Shown here: positions 58,613 through 64,000 of the stretch, piece by piece
Numbering within the stretch: the stretch's first letter is position 1
How the letters are laid out: every line of letters begins with the position of its first letter
Source of the DNA: Okapia johnstoni
Lineage: Eukaryota > Chordata > Mammalia > Artiodactyla > Giraffidae
Direction: 5' to 3'
DNA length: 64,000 nucleotides
NCBI GenBank assembly: GCA_024291935.2
Contig: CM044315.1
Location: 72,460,385-72,524,384, forward strand
The notes under the pieces: model-generated
Told to the model about the DNA's origin: nothing
Database searches by the model: none
Seen by the model: the letters and a program-made list of their open reading frames with translations, nothing else
Program-made: the position numbers and the translations under genes

Positions 58613-59209
58613 AAATTCATCTGGGAAAGCAAAGGCCCTAGAAGATACAAAAGAACTTTGAAAAGAACAAAGTTGGAGGACTAACAACACCTACTTTACA
58701 GACTTAAACTACAGTAATAAGGCAGTGTGGTATTGGCAGCAAGTAGACAAATAGATCAGTGGAGCAGAATAGTGAGTATAGAAATGGCACACTTGTATGA
58801 ACAACTGATTTTTTTTTTTACAGAGATTCAAAGGCAATTCAGTGGAGAAATTATACTCTCTTAAACATATGAATTAGTTAAATATCCATGTATAAAGAAA
58901 GACCTTTGATCCATACCTTACTTATAGACCTAAATGTAAAACCTAAAAGTATAACATTTCCAGGATAAGATATGGTAGAAAATCTTTATGACCTTGGATT
59001 AGGCAAAATTTCCTAGATATGATACTAAAGAGGAAAAAAATGATGAATGGACTTACTCAAAATTAAAAACTTCTGCTGTTTGAAAGATATGATTTAAAGA
59101 ATGACAGACAATACCAACTGCAGATTGGGAAAAGATATTCACAGATCATATCAGGTAAATGAGTTGTATCTAGCAGAAATAAAAAACTTCCAAAACTCAG
59201 TAATAAGTA

Positions 59210-60650
59210 CAGTAATCACCCCTTATTCATGGTTTTGCTTTCCGTGGTTTCAGTTGCTCTTGGTTAGCCATGTCTGAAAATATCAAATGGAAAATTCCAC
59301 AAATAAAGAGTGTACAATTTTAAACTGCATGCCATTCTGAATTCAGTTCAGTTCAGTAGCTCAGTCGTGTCTGACTTTGTGAACCCATGGACTACAGCAT
59401 GCCAGGCTTCCCTGTCCTTCACTGTCTCCTGGAATTTGCTCAAACTCATGTCCATTGAGTCTGTGATGCCATCCAACCATATCATCCTCTGTTGTCCCCT
59501 TCTCCTCCTGCCTTCAATCTTTCCCAGCCAGGGAAAGGGTCTTTTCCAGTGAGTCAGTTCTTTGTATCAGGTGGCCAAAGTATTGGAGTTTCAGCTTTAG
59601 CATCAGTCCTTCCAGTGAATATTCAGGGTTGATTTTCTTTAGGGTGGACTGGTTTGATCTCCTTGGTGTCCAAGAGTCTTCTCCAGCACCACAGTTCAAA
59701 AGCATCATTTCTTTGGCACTCAGCCTTCTTTATGGTCCAAACTCTCACATTGGTACATGACTACTGGAAAAACCATAGCTTTGACTAGATGGACCTCTGT
59801 TGGAAAAGTAGTCTCTGCTTTTTAATACTCTGTCTTAGGTTCATCATAGCTTTTCTTCCGAGGAGCAGGCATCTTTTAATTTCATGGCTGTAGTCATTCG
59901 CAGTGATTTTGGATCCTAAGAAAATAAAGTTTGTCACCGTTTCCATTGTTTCCCCATCTGTTTGCCATGAAGTGATGGACTGGTTGCCGTGATCATAGTT
60001 TTTTTAATACTGAGTTTTGAGCCAGCTTTTTCACTATCCTCTTTCACCTTCATCAAGAGGCTCTTTTAGTTCCTCTTCACTTTCTGCCATTAGGATGGTG
60101 TCATTTACATACCTGAAGTTACTGATATTTCTCCCAGCAATCTTGATTCTACCTTGTGCTTCATCCAGCCCCGCATTTCGCATGATGTACTCTGCATATA
60201 AGTTAAATAGGCAGGGCGACAATATATAGCCTTGATGTACTCCTTTCCCAATTTTAAACCAGTCCGTTCCATGTCTGGTTCTGACTGAATAGTGTGGTGA
60301 AATTTCTTGTTTGGCTTTGTCCTGCCCATGATGTGGGTATCTGCATAGTATATGCTACCTGTCTGTTAGTTGCTTAGTAGCCATCTTAGTTATCAGACTG
60401 GCTGTTAGTAGTATCACAGTGCTTGTGTTTGAGTAATCCTTATTTTACTTAATAATAGCCCCAACGTGCAAGAGTAATGATGCAGGCAATTTGAGTGGTC
60501 TCTTAATGTGGCTAATTTATAAATAAAACTTTATCATAGATATGTATGTAGAAGAAGAGAATAGTATTTACAGGGTTCAGTGCTTTCTGTGGTTTTAGGC
60601 TTTCACTGGAGGCCTTGGAGCATATCCTCCAAGGATGAGGGGTACTACTG
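59210..60650. mobile_element. Tigger DNA transposon (non-autonomous), in L1
   Basis: CAGTAATCACCCCTTATTCA at left and GATGAGGGGTACTACTG at right, with TA on both sides (59208-59209, 60651-60652). The interior matches the Tigger 5' region (TGGTTTTGCTTTCCGTGGTT; TTTTACTTAATAATAGCCCC) with no transposase. Split by BovB at about 59341-60285. Confidence 0.88.
59341..60285 (-). mobile_element. BovB LINE nested in Tigger
   Basis: Antisense, ATTCAGTTCAGTTCAGTAGC to CCATGTCTGGTTCT. Target duplication short and ambiguous (TTCTGA). Reverse-strand RT pieces such as MSPCLFNLYAEYIMRN at 60222-60175 are frameshifted. Confidence 0.9.
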
Positions 60651-60880
60651 TAAACAAACAACCAAATAAAAATATGGGAAGAAGATTTGAGCCAACACTT
60701 TATTAGAGAAGACATACAGATGTCAAACACATGAAAAGATGCTCAACATTATTCATCATTAGGGAAATCACTGCACTTAAAAGAACAGCTAAAATTAGAA
60801 AGATTGACTGTGCCAAGTGTTGTCAAGGATGTGAATGAATGGCAAGTCTAAAACAGTGCTGGTAGAAATGTTGAATAGTA

Positions 60881-60964
60881 TTGGGTTGGCTAAAAAGTTT
60901 GTTTGAGATTTTCCATAGTATAAGATGGTATAGAAAAACTGAATGAACTTTTTGGCCAACCCAA
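60881..60964. mobile_element. mariner-derived MITE, 84 bp palindrome
   Basis: TTGGGTTGGCTAAAAAGTTT at left and AACTTTTTGGCCAACCCAA at right, near-perfect inverted repeats, with TA duplications at 60879-60880 and 60965-60966. Confidence 0.93.
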
Positions 60965-60967
60965 TAA

Positions 60968-61718
60968 TCCACCTTTTTGTTTTAAATATTTATTTTTAAA
61001 TTATTTTTTAATTGAGAGTTGGTTGACATACAACATGTTAGCTTCACATATACAACATAATGATTCAATATATATATATATTTTGTGAAATAATCACCAC
61101 AATAAATTTAGTTAATACCAACTACCACAGATAACTTTTTTTTTCTTGAGGTGAGAACTTTTAAGATTTATGCTTAGCAACTTTTCAATATACAATACTG
61201 CATTATTAACTATTATTACCGAGAAGTATATATATAAATCTTAAGGACTGATTTATTTTATAACTGAAAGCTTTTACCTTTTGACTGTGTTCACCCATTT
61301 CACTCACCCCCAACCACTAATCCCTGCCTCTGGCAATGACCAATATGTTCTCTGTATTAGTTCAGTTTTTGTTGCTGTTGTTTTTAGATTCCACATACAA
61401 GTGAGATCATACAGTATTTATCTTTCTTGGTCAGACTTACTTCATTTAACAGTATGCCCTCAGGGTCCATCCATTTTGTTGCACGTAGCAAGATTTTCTT
61501 TTTTTAATGGCTGAATAATGTTAAGTTTGTATATATGGACCACATTCTCTTTATTCACTCATCCATCAGTGGACATGTAGGTTGTTTCCATGTCTTGGAT
61601 ATTATAAATAAAGCTGCAGTGAACATGGAGATGCAGATTTCTTTTCCTGTTAGTGTTTTAATTTTTTTTGGATAAATACCTAGAAGTGGAATTACTAGGA
61701 CACATGGCAATACATCCA
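60968..61718 (-). mobile_element. antisense L1 inserted in the sense L1
   Basis: TTGAGAGTTGGTTGACATAC, TGAGAACTTTTAAGATTTAT, AAAGCTGCAGTGAACATGGA: reversed L1 3'UTR and ORF2. The sense L1 resumes just after. Confidence 0.78.
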
Positions 61719-62439
61719 TTTTTGAAACATATCAGCAGTTTTTTAAAAGTTAAACATACAACTAATACATGATTCAGCCATTCCATTCCTATGGGTTTAT
61801 TCAAGATAAATGAAAGCATATGTCTCTACACTTACTTGTATATGAATATTCATAGCAGTTTTATGTTTAATAATTAGCCAAAGAAGTGAACAAATAAATG
61901 TGGTATATCCATATCTTGTTATGCTATTTGTTGTTAAAAGGAGTGAACTATTGACTATACAACAATATAGACGGATCTTAAGTATCATGATTGTAAAAAG
62001 TTAGACAAAAATGATTATATACTGTGCAATTCTATATATATAAAATTCTAGAAAAGTCAGTCTAAGCTGTAATCATAGAAAGCAGATTGGTAGTTCCCAG
62101 AGTATGGGTGTAGAAGAGGGATGGAGTGATTACAAAGGGATATGAGGAAATTTTTGAGAGAGATTGGTATGTTTATTATCTTGACTGTGGTGATAGTTTT
62201 ATTATATACATAGGTCAAAAATGAACCAAATTGTAAAGTTTAAATATGTGCAATTTATTTTATATAAATTATATCCACAATAAAGTTGCTTTTTTAAAAG
62301 CAGCTGAAAAGATAAAGTCATTCACAAAGGTGCAGAGGATGGGAATGTTGGCTGACTTATCAATAACAGCAATAGAAGCCAGAAGACAATTGAATAGTAT
62401 CTTCAGAGTTCTGGAGAAAGGAAAAATCTCCTGTCAGCA

Positions 62440-62565
62440 TATATTTCTTTTATTTTTTTGGCCACACCACACGGCATGAGGAACTTCTCTGACCAAGGAT
62501 TGAACCCATGCCCCCTGCATTGGAAGCACAGAGTCTTAAGCACTAGATCACCAGAGAAGTCCTTT
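62440..62565 (-). mobile_element. CHR-type SINE, short form
   Basis: TTTTTTTGGCCACACCACAC, GGATTGAACCCATGCCCCCT, head AGATCACCAGAGAAGTCC. Confidence 0.85.
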
Positions 62566-62782
62566 TTTTTAAAAAAAAAAAAACTATCTTTCTATACCCA
62601 GTGAAATTATCTAACAGTAATGAGCACAGAATATATATATACACACACATTTATTTTTACTTTATTCAAGTAGAGTTGATTTACAATGTTGTGTTCATTT
62701 CTGCTCTAAAGCAGAATAATTCAGATCAATATATATACATTCTTTTTTCTTAAATCATTGACCCATGGTCTTGTAAGCCAGT

Positions 62783-63072
62783 AACTTATTTATTTTTGGC
62801 TGTGCTGGGTTTTCATTGCTGTGCAGGCAGGCTTTCTCTAGTTGCAGCCAGCAGGGGCTACTCTTCGTTACGCTGTGCAGGCTTCTCATTGTGGTGGTTT
62901 TCTTGTTGCAGAGCATGGGCTCTAGGCACACGGGCTTCAGTAATTGTGGTCTCAGTAGTGGCGTGGGCTTAGTTTCTCTGCAGCATGTGGAATATTCCTG
63001 GTAGGGATCGAACTTGTGTTCCCTGCATTGGCAGGTGGATTCTTAACCACTAGACCACTAGGGAATCCCAGT
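62783..63072 (-). mobile_element. CHR-type SINE, long form
   Basis: TTTTTGGCTGTGCTGGGTTT through CACTAGACCACTAGGGAATCC. Confidence 0.88.
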
Positions 63073-63084
63073 ATACATTATTTT

Positions 63085-63275
63085 TTAAAAGCTTATTTAT
63101 TTATTTGGCTGTGCCAGATCTTAGTTGAGGCACACAGGATCTTTGATCTTTGTTGTGGCTTGCGGGATCTTGGTTGCAACATGTGAGATATAGTTCCCTG
63201 ACCAGGGATTGAACCTGGCCCCCTGCATTGGAAGTACGAACTCTTAGCCACTGGATCACCTGGAAAGTGCCCTGC
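63085..63275 (-). mobile_element. CHR-type SINE
   Basis: TTTATTTGGCTGTGCCAGAT through CACTGGATCACCTGGAAAGT, directly beside the previous SINE. Confidence 0.85.
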
Positions 63276-63534
63276 ATTCTTTCCAATATTGTTTTCCATT
63301 ATGATTTATCCCAGGACATTGCCTATAGTTCCCTGTGCTATAAGCAGGATCTTGTTGTTAATCCATGCTACATATATAATAGTTTGAATATCTTTTAATC
63401 CCAAACCTCCCAGTCCATCTCTCCCCACCACTTTTGGCAAACACAGATCTGTTTTCTATGTCTGTGATTCTGTTTCTGTTTCAAAAGTAAGTTCATTTGT
63501 GTCATATTTTTGATTCCACATGAAAATGATGTCA

Positions 63535-63969
63535 GTGGTCATGTATGGATGTGAGAGTTGGACTATAAAGAAAGCTGAGTGCCGAAGAATTGATACTTTT
63601 GAATTGTGGTGTTGGAGAAGACTCTTGAGAGTCCCTTGGACTGCAAGGAGATCCAACCAGTCCATCCTAAAGGAGATCAGTTCCGGGTGTTCATTTTAAG
63701 GACTGTTGTTGAAGCTGAAACTCCAGTACTTTGGCCACCTGATGCGAAGAGCTGACTCATTGGAAAAGACCCTGATGCTGGGAAAGATTGAGGGCAGAAG
63801 AAGAAGGGGACGACAGAGGATGAGATGGTTGGATGGCATCACCGACTCAATGGACATGGGTTTGGGTGGACTCCGGGAGTTGGTGATGGACAGGCAGGCC
63901 TGGTATGCTGTGGTTCATGGGGTCGCAAAGAGTCGGACACAACTGAGTGAACTGAACTGAACTGAACAT
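63535..63969 (+). mobile_element. BovB LINE 3' end
   Basis: GTGGTCATGTATGGATGTGA through ACACAACTGAGTGAACTGAA and a CTGAA tail. It sits in the L1 3'UTR, which resumes at about 63968. Confidence 0.92.
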
Positions 63970-64000
63970 GTTACTTTTCTTTCTCTTTCTGACTTATTTC

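Larger units (their letters stand above)
58290..62300 (+). mobile_element. sense L1 broken into segments by later insertions
   Basis: Segments of one L1 in order: 58290-58377, 58613-59207, 60653-60880 and about 61720-62300 (for example TTAAACTACAGTAATAAGGC, AAAAGATGCTCAACATTATT, AGTTAAACATACAACTAATA). Each gap is filled by another element. Only clearly sense-oriented L1 body in the visible part of TUT4. Confidence 0.8.
62640..63530 (-). mobile_element. antisense ruminant L1 3'UTR with two SINEs
   Basis: AAGTAGAGTTGATTTACAAT, then SINEs, then CCAGGACATTGCCTATAGTT and AACCTCCCAGTCCATCTCTC. A third interruption by BovB follows. Confidence 0.8.

Noticed and set aside
1..64000. A new multi-gene biological system
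   Set aside because: The window has one recognisable host gene and transposable elements; nothing supports further linked genes.

Overview
This is ruminant nuclear DNA. The diagnostic signal is the repeat content: many BovB (RTE-class) LINE fragments together with Bov-tA/Bov-A2 tRNA-derived SINEs and cetartiodactyl CHR-type SINEs, a mixture found in pecoran ruminants such as cattle, sheep, goat and buffalo. I cannot name the species. There are no bacterial-type genes, operons or CRISPR arrays.

One protein-coding gene is visible: the 5' end of TUT4 (ZCCHC11, terminal uridylyltransferase 4) on the + strand. A CpG-island promoter with a non-coding first exon lies at about 15.2-16.7 kb (splice donor at 16331). 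A roughly 26.8 kb first intron follows. Coding exon 2 (43176-44051, ATG at 43265), exon 3 (49454-49617) and exon 4 (56986-57102) join in frame and encode the first 356 residues, ending just after a C2H2 zinc finger. The nucleotidyltransferase, PAP-associated and CCHC-knuckle parts lie beyond the window.

Layout: 1-15.2 kb is intergenic DNA full of repeats (BovB, Bov-tA, CHR, L2, an antisense L1 and an antisense ERV LTR). 15.2-16.7 kb is the promoter. 16.7-18.7 kb is repeat-poor. 18.7-43 kb is intron 1, dominated by antisense L1 with BovB and SINEs nested in it. 44-57 kb holds introns 2 and 3 with older MIR, L2 and hAT copies and an 882-bp mariner. 57.1-64 kb is intron 4, where a sense L1 has been opened by at least four later insertions.

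I found no new gene system. The most interesting structures are (i) a BovB copy with a 5' inversion and a matching target-site duplication; (ii) a pair of roughly 0.95-kb BovB arms in opposite orientation in intron 1, able to fold into a long RNA duplex; (iii) a Tigger-in-L1, BovB-in-Tigger nest in intron 4; (iv) an old hAT-like element split by about 3.2 kb of L1; (v) a degenerate K-x-E-K repeat inside TUT4 exon 2; and (vi) a possible unannotated exon near 39.2 kb. As established background, TUT4 uridylates RNAs including pre-let-7 and LINE-1 mRNA, so this is a LINE-restricting gene carrying a heavy LINE load.
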